The position numbers and the translations under genes were made by a program. Under the pieces are notes generated by a model. That model saw only the letters and a program-made list of their open reading frames with translations. It did no database searches and had not been told where the DNA came from. From contig NC_019678.1 in assembly GCF_000316665.1 (NCBI RefSeq), forward strand, positions 5,146,001 to 5,210,000: a stretch of 64,000 bases of DNA, read 5' to 3'. This stretch comes from Rivularia sp. PCC 7116. GTDB lineage: Bacteria > Cyanobacteriota > Cyanobacteriia > Cyanobacteriales > Nostocaceae. The number at the start of each line of letters is the position of its first letter. Within the stretch, counting starts at the first letter, position 1. This document shows, in pieces, positions 44,525 to 53,288 of the stretch.

Positions 44525-44771
44525 AAGTTGGCACCAATTCACCGGGACGTAATTTAGACCATTTGCCTTTTTCTTCTTTAAAACTCAAACATCCCACAAC
44601 GTCCCATTCCATTTCAATCACTTCGCCTTCGGTGCGGATATTTACGTTTATACTGGGTTCGTTGGGATCAAAGGTTGGTGTTTCTGTTAAATGAGGTTGT
44701 TGGTGCTGTGTTTCTACTGCATTGTAGGTAATACAGCGGTCTACATAATGACAATTTACGCAAATACACAT
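44523..44771 (-). CDS. ycf34: Ycf34 family protein
   Basis: An 82-residue protein of the Ycf34 family, found in cyanobacteria and red-lineage plastids. Cysteines CICVNCxYVDRC at the N terminus and the later Cys in VVGCLSF match the proposed Fe-S cluster ligands. In Synechocystis it has been linked to photosynthetic electron transport. The C terminus WSKLRPGELVPT is conserved. The gene ends in a heptamer repeat. Confidence 0.88.
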   Translation of the reverse strand: MCICVNCHYVDRCITYNAVETQHQQPHLTETPTFDPNEPSINVNIRTEGEVIEMEWDVVGCLSFKEEKGKWSKLRPGELVPT

Positions 44772-44862
44772 ATTAAAACCAACTTATATTTGTTTTGCTC
44801 TGCTTTTAATCTAGCTCAAGCCACACTGTTGTTGCCTAGCCTAATGGTTTATTTTTATTACA

Positions 44863-46137
44863 ATGTACGGTTCAATTCTGTCTAAATTTACACCAGATTC
44901 TTTACCTTTTAATCTGGAATTGTTGCCACAACCGGCTTATTTAGTAGGTGGTGCGGTGCGGGATGCTCTTTTAGAAAGAAGTCGGGATTATTTAGATTTA
45001 GATTTTATTTTACCTGCGGAAGCGGTAAATGTAGCTCGCAAGATAGCAAAATATCATCAAGCTGGTTTTGTTTTACTTGACGAGCAGAGGCAAATTGCTC
45101 GCGTGGTGTTTGCCGATGCTACCGTTGATATTGCCCAGCAGGAAGGGGATTCTGTAGAAGCTGATTTGCATCGGCGAGATTTTACAATCAATGCGATCGC
45201 CTACAACATTCATACTCAAGAAATCATCGATCCGCTACAAGGTGGTGCAGATTTAGAAAAGGGTGTTTTACGCATGATATCACCCGCAAATCTGGAAGAT
45301 GACCCTTTACGGTTAATGCGGGGATATCGTCAAGCTGCACAGTTGGGTTTTACAATAGAAGCAGAAACCCATTCTACAATTCGCGCTTTAGCTTCTCATT
45401 TAGAAAAAGTTGCTGCGGAACGAATCCGAGTAGAATTGGGATATATGTTGGCGAATCCTCAAGGAACACCTTGGTTGATAAAAGCTTACGAAGATGGCTT
45501 ACTAAAATCTTCCTTTGAATACGCTACATCTCAAAGTTGTGCAATAGTAGCAGAAGTTGACAAAGTAGCTTTGCAGCTTACAGAAGATTTTCCAACCTTG
45601 AAGGGAATACTGCAAAAAAATATTAGAGATACTGTAAAAACAACTTGGTTAGGTATTGCAAAACTAGCTTGTTTAGTTAATTCCAAGCCAGAAATTGCAG
45701 AAGCGGAGTTAGAAAAACTTACCTATAGTAAAGCGGAAATTCAAAGCGTAACCACAGCTTTGAGAACATTTCCCAAGCTCGACGCGCAATTATCTTTGAG
45801 AGAACAATATTTTTTATTTCGAGAAGCGGGTAGCGTATTCCCGACTACAGCCATTTTAGCAACAGCTTATGGTAATGTAGTCAGGGATATGTCCGAAGAC
45901 AAGCCACTAATAACATACGCATCTTTACTATCCCGCTACTTAACCCCTGATGATCCGGTTGCACATCCCACTCAATTGTTAAGTGGGACACACATTATAT
46001 CATCATTAAACATACCTTCGTCACCACTTATTGGTAAATTACTGACAGAAATTGCAGTGGCACAAGTCGAAGGCAAAATTTCGACATCTTATGAAGCGAT
46101 AGAATTTGCGCGAAATTTTATTCAAGAGAATGGGTAA
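44863..46137 (+). CDS. cca: CCA tRNA nucleotidyltransferase / poly(A) polymerase family
   Basis: A 424-residue class II nucleotidyltransferase. LVGGAVRDALLERSRDYLDLDF holds the G-G-x-V-R-D and D-x-D catalytic motifs; RRDFTINAIAYN, DPLQGGADLEKG, and LEDDPLRLMRGYR follow in the expected order. The enzyme adds CCA (or, in species with split enzymes, CC or A) to tRNA 3' ends; which cannot be told by eye. The last residues (QENG) and stop fall at the start of a heptamer tract. It is divergent from ycf34 with only 91 bases between. Confidence 0.9.
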   Translation: MYGSILSKFTPDSLPFNLELLPQPAYLVGGAVRDALLERSRDYLDLDFILPAEAVNVARKIAKYHQAGFVLLDEQRQIARVVFADATVDIAQQEGDSVEADLHRRDFTINAIAYNIHTQEIIDPLQGGADLEKGVLRMISPANLEDDPLRLMRGYRQAAQLGFTIEAETHSTIRALASHLEKVAAERIRVELGYMLANPQGTPWLIKAYEDGLLKSSFEYATSQSCAIVAEVDKVALQLTEDFPTLKGILQKNIRDTVKTTWLGIAKLACLVNSKPEIAEAELEKLTYSKAEIQSVTTALRTFPKLDAQLSLREQYFLFREAGSVFPTTAILATAYGNVVRDMSEDKPLITYASLLSRYLTPDDPVAHPTQLLSGTHIISSLNIPSSPLIGKLLTEIAVAQVEGKISTSYEAIEFARNFIQENG

Positions 46138-46205
46138 TTGGGGATTGGGGATTGTGAAAAAATCAAGGGAGCTTTCCGGCTCCCACTACAGATGTTTCGA
46201 TAATT

Positions 46206-46248
46206 CTTAATTACCGATTACCGATTACCGATTACCTATTACCTATTT
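46206..46248. repeat. ATTACCG/ATTACCT heptamer tract
   Basis: Six consecutive units, reaching into the stop codon of the 46243-46461 gene. Confidence 0.85.
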
Positions 46249-46461
46249 TTCCGCTTTTTCTACCAATTTCTTAAAGTACAAATACGCTTCTTCTGGTGTT
46301 AGTGCTTCGGATTTGTCGTCGTGAGCAATAAAGTATTCTCTGCTGTCGGCAAAGAAACGTACTGTAAAGCTTGGTATTAAACCTAATTTTAAAGCTTGTT
46401 TACCGAGTTCGTCGGTTGTGTCTGCTAAAGAATATCCGTCATGAAATTTAGAAGTAGACAT
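46243..46461 (-). CDS. Small conserved hypothetical protein
   Basis: 72 residues. Features: TDELGKQALKLGLIPSF, FFADSREYFIAHDDKS and EEAYLYFKKLVEK. It has no signal peptide or membrane span. Small proteins of this kind are common in Nostocales; function unknown. It precedes the DUF3181 gene and another small gene in a minus-strand group that could be co-transcribed, with 80-base gaps. Confidence 0.65.
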   Translation of the reverse strand: MSTSKFHDGYSLADTTDELGKQALKLGLIPSFTVRFFADSREYFIAHDDKSEALTPEEAYLYFKKLVEKAEK

Positions 46462-46541
46462 TTTCCCCTCTCTTTATTATTTATCTATTTATTAAAAGTT
46501 TTCGATGCCATTTTTGTAGAAAGGCACCAAAAACTTAATTG

Positions 46542-46847
46542 TTACATTTCTTGCTGATATTTTTCTAAGATATCTACCAAACTGACTTGACACTGTGATG
46601 GAACCAAATCTAACAAAGGTATTTCACCTTTACCACCGCCAACCTTGATGGGGATAGACTGTAAAACACGAATGACATCATCTTCATCCACGGATTTACT
46701 AGTACTTATTAAAGGATAGACTTGTTCGGCGACGACGGTATGCAGTTTGGCATCGGACAAATAAAGGTGCCACTTAGCAATATCTATATAGACATTTTCG
46801 CCAATTTCAGCGGCTAGGGCTTCCATGAATTCAGCGTTGTTACTCAT
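46542..46847 (-). CDS. DUF3181 family protein
   Basis: A 101-residue soluble protein matching the cyanobacterial DUF3181 family: EALAAEIGENVYIDIAKWHL at the N terminus, then LYLSDAKLHTVVAEQVYPL and the C-terminal VDILEKYQ. No cofactor motif. Function unknown. It lies in a run of three small minus-strand genes. Confidence 0.75.
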   Translation of the reverse strand: MSNNAEFMEALAAEIGENVYIDIAKWHLYLSDAKLHTVVAEQVYPLISTSKSVDEDDVIRVLQSIPIKVGGGKGEIPLLDLVPSQCQVSLVDILEKYQQEM

Positions 46848-46943
46848 AGCCTTTAATTTAAAATTACTTGAGAATTATGCTGAAATTCTCAAATTAACTC
46901 TACCACCACAGGTCACAATAGCCTTCATTTTAATAGTCCATCT

Positions 46944-47204
46944 TCAGGTAGATTTTGTTGGAGTATCTGAATAATCTGCAATGACTGAAATATAAATCAG
47001 ATGTGAAACTAATATCCCCAACCAGCTTAATGTCAGAATGGGCAACCATTGCCAGTTAGTTGAAAGAAAATTGTGAAAAAACCACAAGCCGGAATTGAAT
47101 AAAGCAAATGTCGCTACATGAACGGCGAAATTCATTCTATCGTCTAGTTTGCGGTAAGCTGGGTCATTTTTACGGTCTGGTTCGCGCGGCCAACGTGGAG
47201 GCAT
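46944..47204 (-). CDS. 2TM domain-containing protein
   Basis: 86 residues with two membrane spans (about 25-45 and 53-74). The pre-span segment AYRKLDDRMNFAVHVATFA and the FxxFNSGLWFFxNF core match the 2TM domain found in bacterial membrane proteins and some kinases. The basic, Pro-rich N terminus is probably cytoplasmic. Role unknown. Confidence 0.75.
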   Translation of the reverse strand: MPPRWPREPDRKNDPAYRKLDDRMNFAVHVATFALFNSGLWFFHNFLSTNWQWLPILTLSWLGILVSHLIYISVIADYSDTPTKST

Positions 47205-47238
47205 ATAATATTAATTAAAAAATAAACGATAATGTCGG

Positions 47239-47516
47239 TGTAGAGACGCGGCATTGATCGAAGACGTAGCAGTGCTACGTCTCTACATTATTAATTTTAA
47301 TGTTATCCGGGTCACAAATCTAATTTACTTAGAATAGAAGCAACAATCCAAAACAAAAACATCCGCTATTAAAGAGTTTGTATGATAACTAGTTCCCAGT
47401 CTCTGGCTGGGAACACTTATGTAGAACGCTCTGCCTTCGGTTGAGGGAAGAAGGCAGAGCCTTATGAAATGCATTACAAGGTAGAACCTTGTAACGAGAA
47501 AACGAGAAAATAAAAA
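47239..47516. repeat. Interspersed repeats between minus-strand genes
   Basis: GAGACG...GCAGTGCTACGTCTC palindrome (47239-47286) with an inserted stretch, then (47389-47516) the CCCAGTCTCTGGCTGGGAAC element with CTCTGCCTTC...GGCAGAG and CAAGGTAGAACCTTGTAACG hairpins, repeated nearly intact at 49480-49612. Confidence 0.8.
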
Positions 47517-47578
47517 AACCGCGCACTTTATTGGTATCCCTTCGTAAATATCTCAGGACTAGACTGCTCAACTCAAGG

Positions 47579-47650
47579 GGTATCCACCCCTAGTAGGGAA
47601 TTTAACTTCACGGAAGTCAAACCGTAAATCCCTACTAGGGGTGAGATACC
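47579..47650. repeat. Long perfect hairpin
   Basis: CACCCCTAGTAGGGA (47585-47599) pairs with TCCCTACTAGGGGTG (47629-47643), with outer arms GGTATC/GATACC and an internal ACTTCACGGAAGT palindrome in the loop. It may be a structured RNA, a terminator or another dispersed element; no similar copy was seen in the window. Confidence 0.6.
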
Positions 47651-47769
47651 ACACAGTCAAGAGCAGGCTAGTGATGCGTGTCTGGACTATACACAAGGAT
47701 GACGATACATCATCCGGGTTGCAAGGATTATTTACCAATTAGTGCGCGATTTATTTAGTTTTCATTTAG

Positions 47770-49398
47770 TTATTGACACTGACGTGCGTGTTGCATTCGT
47801 AGTGCAAGAATGTGTTCGCATGGCCCTTTAAACAGTTTATTTTGTTTATGCCAGTTGCAGGTACATTCTGCATTTATTATACGCTCGTCGGAATCAATCG
47901 TCAAACTTGGATTGTAGTTATTTACGGTTCCTTGTAAGGTTGTTTTCCCGTCTCTATCATTTACCGATAAAACCCTTACTCTATTACTATTTAAGAATTT
48001 AGTAGCGCTTGATTCTCGTTCGTTGGCGAAGCGCAATCTATCCATCGGTAAAGGTTCTCTACTCAGTTCTCGCACGCGATACACTTGTTTATTCAGGTCG
48101 TAGATAACTCTTCCGGCTTGGGTGTAAACACTTAAAGCGCCAGTCACCGCAGCACGACTTAAATTCAACTTTTGGGCTAAACTATCGGCAGTTTCTTGCC
48201 AGTTTTCTCGCAAACCGTTAAAAATTAATTTTTGCGTCCATTCATCGACATCGGCACGGGGTGCCATTAAATCAAAGTTACCAGATTGCGACCAATCGTT
48301 TGCAGTCCAACCGGATAAACCCAAGGTAAATGACATATCACCTAAGTCAGCGACGTAAAATGATGGCATTCCGGTACCCAAAAGATGCACGGTGAATTTT
48401 TTGGCTATGGGAATGAGTCTTTCGAGGATATGTAAACGTCGTCTTCCCCATACGCGGATGGTTTCTTCTTGGTTTCCAGTATAGGGCGATCGCGCACAAA
48501 CTACTTCAATATCCCACGGTTCAAACACGATTCGCACTGGTTCCCCTGGTTTAAGATGATAGCGGATGCTGCGGGGACCTTTTTTTTCTTTGTGACGACG
48601 CAAAACCAAGCAGATATTATAGATATCCATTGGATGTAAGTCGAATTGAATGCTCGGTAAACACATTGCGGAGCTTACTTGTAAGAAACCTCTCACCCAG
48701 CTATCTGGCAAATCGATTTTGACTTCTTTATAAGCTTCTTCGTTGGTAGTTTGAACTTCAAAGCCGGATGGATCGACTTGAAATTGTGTGGTTTTGTAGC
48801 TGCGGATTTTTTGGAATTCGTCGTATAAAGCGGCGGAATAATCGATGTTTGTGGTACCGCAAGCGAATTCGTTGATATTTTTGAAAACTTCGTAACTTGC
48901 ACCAAGTCTTCCATAGGTTGATTCGTCTTCGCTGAAGCATTCAAAAAATACTTCATCGGGATGTACTGTAATTACTGGGTCGAGTACATACCACATATCA
49001 TAATCTTTTTTATAAAGGTAATCAAAGTACTTTCTTTGTGCCCTGTAATAAGGTTGATATCTTTGATTTTTTCGCTTATTTAATTCGTTTAATTCTTCTT
49101 GTAAAGGTCTAATTTTAGCTGCAACTTCTTGTTTCATTGCTGCAACTAAATCCCAGTCTATTTCATCTTGTTGTTTGCGCCATTCTAGATAAGCAGCTTT
49201 ATCTTTTGGTTTGAATCTTAAGTCGGAAACTACGACATCATGTAAGGCGCTAATTGCTTCGCGAAAGGATACGTTTTGATGTAATTCTCCGACGAAGTAT
49301 GTGGGGGGACGTTTGGTGTCTGGGGAGAATGACATTTGGGTTTGATTCGCGCTTTGATTGACGGATGTGTTTCCTTTATATGAGTAGTTAAATTCCAT
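47770..49398 (-). CDS. SWIM zinc-finger protein
   Basis: A 542-residue protein whose C terminus has the SWIM zinc motif ECTCNWHKQNKLF...CEHILAL (CxC...CxH, about 508-528). The N-terminal 400 residues are not recognised; they are charged, with a coiled stretch (about 65-115). A winged-helix-like part (about 390-440: AQKLNLSRAAVTGALSVYTQAGRVIYDL) precedes the SWIM domain. Bacterial SWIM genes are often beside WGR, MoxR and vWA genes; here the next gene upstream encodes a WGR/HEAT protein, so the pair probably acts together. Function unknown. Confidence 0.8.
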   Translation of the reverse strand: MEFNYSYKGNTSVNQSANQTQMSFSPDTKRPPTYFVGELHQNVSFREAISALHDVVVSDLRFKPKDKAAYLEWRKQQDEIDWDLVAAMKQEVAAKIRPLQEELNELNKRKNQRYQPYYRAQRKYFDYLYKKDYDMWYVLDPVITVHPDEVFFECFSEDESTYGRLGASYEVFKNINEFACGTTNIDYSAALYDEFQKIRSYKTTQFQVDPSGFEVQTTNEEAYKEVKIDLPDSWVRGFLQVSSAMCLPSIQFDLHPMDIYNICLVLRRHKEKKGPRSIRYHLKPGEPVRIVFEPWDIEVVCARSPYTGNQEETIRVWGRRRLHILERLIPIAKKFTVHLLGTGMPSFYVADLGDMSFTLGLSGWTANDWSQSGNFDLMAPRADVDEWTQKLIFNGLRENWQETADSLAQKLNLSRAAVTGALSVYTQAGRVIYDLNKQVYRVRELSREPLPMDRLRFANERESSATKFLNSNRVRVLSVNDRDGKTTLQGTVNNYNPSLTIDSDERIINAECTCNWHKQNKLFKGPCEHILALRMQHARQCQ

Positions 49399-49438
49399 TT
49401 TTTTGTGTTTTTATTTGTTAAATGAACCGTAGGATATA

Positions 49439-49676
49439 ACCTCACCCCCAGCCCCTCTCCTTGTTAAGGAGAGGGGTGTATTTCTGGTTCCCAGTCTCTG
49501 GCTATTTCTGGTTCCCAGTCTCTGGCTGGGAACGAGGATTTAGAAGGCTCTGCCTTCGGTTGAGGAAAAGGCAGAGCCTTATGAAATGCGTTACAAGGTA
49601 GAACCTTGTAACGATAAAATTTCCTTCCCCCTCTGTTTATTTAGGAGAGGGGTGCCCGTAAGGGCGGGGTGAGGTT
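49439..49676. repeat. Repeat cluster between the SWIM and WGR genes
   Basis: Two copies of the CCCCTCTCC...GGAGAGGGG hairpin family (49439-49475 and 49621-49676) flank a CCCAGTCTCTGGCTGGGAAC element (49480-49612) whose first 20 bases are tandemly duplicated. Confidence 0.85.
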
Positions 49677-52600
49677 TAACTCCTGACTTCTACTACTGGT
49701 TTTACTTCAATTGGTAATGCTAAGTGTGGATATTTTTTATGAATTTTCAACATGATTTGTATGGCTGATGATTTATCGGCGACTGCCATTGTTACTGATT
49801 GTCTTGTCATGATTGCTGCTACTATTTTGGCAGCTTTTTCACTTTTTTGGGCTTCTGCTTCAAGAAATTCAAATGTCCGTTTTTTGGCGATGCTGCCGCG
49901 ATTGACGCGAGATAATATACTAATAAAAAATGGTGCTAGCTGTTGGAGTTTTTCGGTGTCGTCTTTGGCGTAGGTTTCGAGGTAGTTGGTAGCAAATAAC
50001 TGCATATCTGCTGATGGATGTTCGCTGAATTTTAAGAGGTATTCTTCTCCGTCTAAACTTTGGAAGTTTTTAGTTAATAAATCTCTTCCGAGTCTTCTTG
50101 CTTCTTCTCGCACGCTATCACAAATAGTTACTAAAACTTCGGGGGTAAATTCATTTTCTGTGAATTCGGTTGTGAATAATTCAAATGCAAAATCGCGGGA
50201 GTCTTGCCATTTTGCTTCTAACATTCTCACTGCTGCTACCATTTCTTGAGAATCTGCTCGCAGACGATTTAATATTTGGGATAGCATTTGTTGGGAAGCG
50301 TTTCTGACTGCTGCAATTTCATGATTGCTGAGTTTGACGATTTCACTGGTGGTAAATTCTTCTATCCAGGTTTGATAATTGGCTGATAATAACAAACCTC
50401 CTAATTCTTGCGGTGCGGATGTTTTGGTTTTGAGCAGTTGTAATGTGGTTTCTTGGGAAATGCTTGTCATCCATCCCGGTAATTCTTTTAAAAGATTGAC
50501 GAGGAAGCTGTGTAAACCTTCGTGTTTTTCTTTTGTCAGTAAGATTTCAATGAATTCTGATGCGATATCAACGGTGAAATCGGGGTTTGCTGCTGCTAAA
50601 CGATTGATGACGGGTTTGATAGCGTTGCGGATTTCTGGGTTAGGATTAATTGCGATCGCGATTATTAATTCTTTTTCTTCGTTAATTAGTTTATCATCGG
50701 GTAGTTGTCCGAATAGTCGGATACCAAGGATTCGCAATGATTCGTTTTCGGATGCTAGCAGCGATTCGATGATATGAGCGGGTAAGTCTTTGGCGGGAAT
50801 TTCATGATTTAATAAAATTCTTGCTCCTAATTCTTGGATTTCAACGATGGGATGGGTTAGTAAGTCGTTGATGACGTTTAAATTTAAGGTGCGGAGTTGA
50901 GAAGGGAAGGTTAATAGTAAAATTTCGCTGGCTTCTTTGATTAATTCGGAATTAACCTCCCCTAACCCCTCCTTGTTAAGGAGGGGAAAAGAGAGTAATT
51001 CAACAAGGATTTTACCGATAATAATTTGAGCAGTAGATTCGTTGATAACTGCTTTACCTAAAAAGGTTTTTGCAAATTGACGAGTTTCGCTTTGATTGCT
51101 GAGAATTAAACCCGCAATAAAGCTACTGTCTTTAAGAAATTTACCTTGATTTTGTTTAATCCATTTATGAGCTTGCTTTCTAGCAGGTTTGGATAGACAA
51201 TTCGCAAGAGCAAGAATTAAATTAGTATCTGGGTTTTGAGAATCGTATTTTTTTAACGCTAATTTATAACCAAATTGTGCGGTAATTTCATAAGGTTTGT
51301 TAACAAGCTCGATAATGTTATCTATATTAATAGAAGCCAGGAATTTATGACAGCTTCGTAATGCTTTAACAGCGAAATGATGAACGGGATTGCATTCGCT
51401 TTCTACAAGTAACTTTAATAATGCTTCCGGTTGTTGTTCCCAAAGTTGAGGAAATGCTTCTTCTCTAACTGTAGGCTCAGGATTATTTGGTTTATAGCCT
51501 CGTTTCCAACCCCATGATTTTCCATACCATAAAGTATATCGGGGACTGTTTTCGTAGAGAATATGATTAAAAGTTAAATAATAAGCGAAAGCATTTGGAT
51601 AATAATTATTGATTCCATCTCTCTCGGAATATTGAAGTAAAACACTAACAGCCAATTTTATATAATCGGGATTGCTTTCTTTTCCCAACTTTTCTAAAGT
51701 CTTCCATACACGACGACGGAAATACTCGCGAGTTTTATTACTATAAGCAATTCGAGAATTAGGCTTTTTAAGTTCTTCTATTATGTCATTACTCCATCTA
51801 CTAGACTGTAAATAATCACCATCATCGAGTATTAAACTCCTATATAAATCATGACAAAAATTTTCTTTTTCTTTCTCAAACCGATAAGCAAGAATCCCAA
51901 AAACTTCTTCATCAAGACGATATTCAGCGACTTTAAAAATATGACGAATCCGCTGAAAATAATTCGGTTTGAAAGGTGCTTTTGATATAACATCAATTAA
52001 TCCAGGGCGTACAATCTCATTATCAATTTCATATATGATTTCCAGAATTTCAAAATCTTCATAATCACAATCTGCTAAATAAGCATTTAACTCAGTTGTA
52101 AAATCATCAGACGAATCTTGTTTTAATAACTCTTGAAAAAATGACGGTAAATATTTAATCGCTTCCGCTTGTAATTGTGCTTTCTTCACCTCATCGCAAA
52201 TTTTTAATGTAGCTTCAAAAGCAATACCGCTGACAAAATCTGCTGTTTCATCACTTTGATAAAGCTTCGTTAACACTCCAATCACATCTTGATTGTTGGA
52301 ATTTTCACAACACCAACCCAAAGCCCAAGCAATACAATAATCCCGTAAATCTTCCCCAGTACCCAACAAATCAATCAACAACGGAGTTGCTTCTGTTATC
52401 TTCAACTCTCCCGCTTTCCAAATTGCCCTTTCCAACTTCCAACTACTGGGTTTATCATCTGCAAGACGGTTGAGAATCGCTTGAATTCTGGGGTTATCAA
52501 CAGTTGCTACTGGTTGTGTTGGGGTAGTAACGCTACTTGCCGAGACATCAACATATCCCTTCCTCGTCTTCTCCGCCACCAACTTATCAAAAACCTGCTC

Positions 52601-52780
52601 AGCCTTAGTCAAAGCAACAGGTTGAGTAGTTTTCGTACCTTCCTTTAAATTAGCTCCGCGTCTACCATAACGGAAATTGACAAGATATTTATTTTCAGCA
52701 ACCTCGCATAAATCAACTTCGTATACCTTATCAGAAGCATCTTTTTGATAATGAAGAGTCTTGCGTTTAATTAATTTCAT
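49676..52780 (-). CDS. WGR-domain protein with HEAT-like repeats
   Basis: A 1034-residue protein. Residues 1-75 are a WGR domain (KRKTLHYQKDASDKVYEVDL, then YLVNFRYGRRG), the module that in PARP enzymes helps bind DNA breaks. From about residue 100 to the end there are many alpha-helical HEAT/armadillo-like repeats (for example LIDLLGTGEDLRDYCIAWAL and VEIQELGARILL). At about 594-608 the coding region includes an inserted interspersed repeat read as LLNKEGLGE. There is no catalytic domain. It is next to a SWIM gene on the same strand, and a broken WGR copy lies upstream. WGR-SWIM clusters are known in bacteria but their role is not settled; DNA repair or defence is possible. Confidence 0.8.
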   Translation of the reverse strand: MKLIKRKTLHYQKDASDKVYEVDLCEVAENKYLVNFRYGRRGANLKEGTKTTQPVALTKAEQVFDKLVAEKTRKGYVDVSASSVTTPTQPVATVDNPRIQAILNRLADDKPSSWKLERAIWKAGELKITEATPLLIDLLGTGEDLRDYCIAWALGWCCENSNNQDVIGVLTKLYQSDETADFVSGIAFEATLKICDEVKKAQLQAEAIKYLPSFFQELLKQDSSDDFTTELNAYLADCDYEDFEILEIIYEIDNEIVRPGLIDVISKAPFKPNYFQRIRHIFKVAEYRLDEEVFGILAYRFEKEKENFCHDLYRSLILDDGDYLQSSRWSNDIIEELKKPNSRIAYSNKTREYFRRRVWKTLEKLGKESNPDYIKLAVSVLLQYSERDGINNYYPNAFAYYLTFNHILYENSPRYTLWYGKSWGWKRGYKPNNPEPTVREEAFPQLWEQQPEALLKLLVESECNPVHHFAVKALRSCHKFLASINIDNIIELVNKPYEITAQFGYKLALKKYDSQNPDTNLILALANCLSKPARKQAHKWIKQNQGKFLKDSSFIAGLILSNQSETRQFAKTFLGKAVINESTAQIIIGKILVELLSFPLLNKEGLGEVNSELIKEASEILLLTFPSQLRTLNLNVINDLLTHPIVEIQELGARILLNHEIPAKDLPAHIIESLLASENESLRILGIRLFGQLPDDKLINEEKELIIAIAINPNPEIRNAIKPVINRLAAANPDFTVDIASEFIEILLTKEKHEGLHSFLVNLLKELPGWMTSISQETTLQLLKTKTSAPQELGGLLLSANYQTWIEEFTTSEIVKLSNHEIAAVRNASQQMLSQILNRLRADSQEMVAAVRMLEAKWQDSRDFAFELFTTEFTENEFTPEVLVTICDSVREEARRLGRDLLTKNFQSLDGEEYLLKFSEHPSADMQLFATNYLETYAKDDTEKLQQLAPFFISILSRVNRGSIAKKRTFEFLEAEAQKSEKAAKIVAAIMTRQSVTMAVADKSSAIQIMLKIHKKYPHLALPIEVKPVVEVRS

Positions 52781-52878
52781 ATATTCCCTCTCACCCGATG
52801 TTTTATTTTCGTATACTTTTTCGGGAGTCGCCAGTTTTGAAGAGTTGGGAGTGACGAATTATGAATTAAGAATGTTTA

Positions 52879-53004
52879 TCAAATAGCTACCTGATTAATA
52901 CCAGTCACTTCATATTTTTCTTCCTCCATTTCCCATAGATTCACCTCGTAAATGTTCTGAGGATTTGCTGAGTCATTAAGTGTTGTACGTTTAATTGATT
53001 TCAT
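52879..53004 (-). pseudogene. Truncated WGR-domain gene
   Basis: A 41-codon frame starting MKSIKRTTLNDSA and ending in TGA aligns with the first 40 residues of the neighbouring WGR protein (MKLIKRKTLHYQK; YEVDLCEVAENKYLV versus YEVNLWEMEEEKYEV), then stops before the YGRRG core. It is the broken start of a duplicated WGR gene. The rest of 52781-53288 is non-coding. Confidence 0.7.
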
Positions 53005-53288
53005 AAATTTTGGTTTACACCTCGATAATAAATTGTAGATAAACTATCTCTGTTTAACTCTTCCCTCAGCGCTCTTTGCGCGCCACTTGCTACAACGGAG
53101 GGAGCCTCCGCAACGCAGTGGCTTGTCTCTGCGGTTTTTTCCAATTCTAATTTTTATTTATAAGTCTAAAAAAGCACAAATCACTATAATCAAAAATATA
53201 TTTTCGCCTACTTTTTCGGAATTTGCCAATGTCAAATTTGTAGTAATTAACTAAACTGAGTTTTTATCGGGGAATCATAAATATTACT

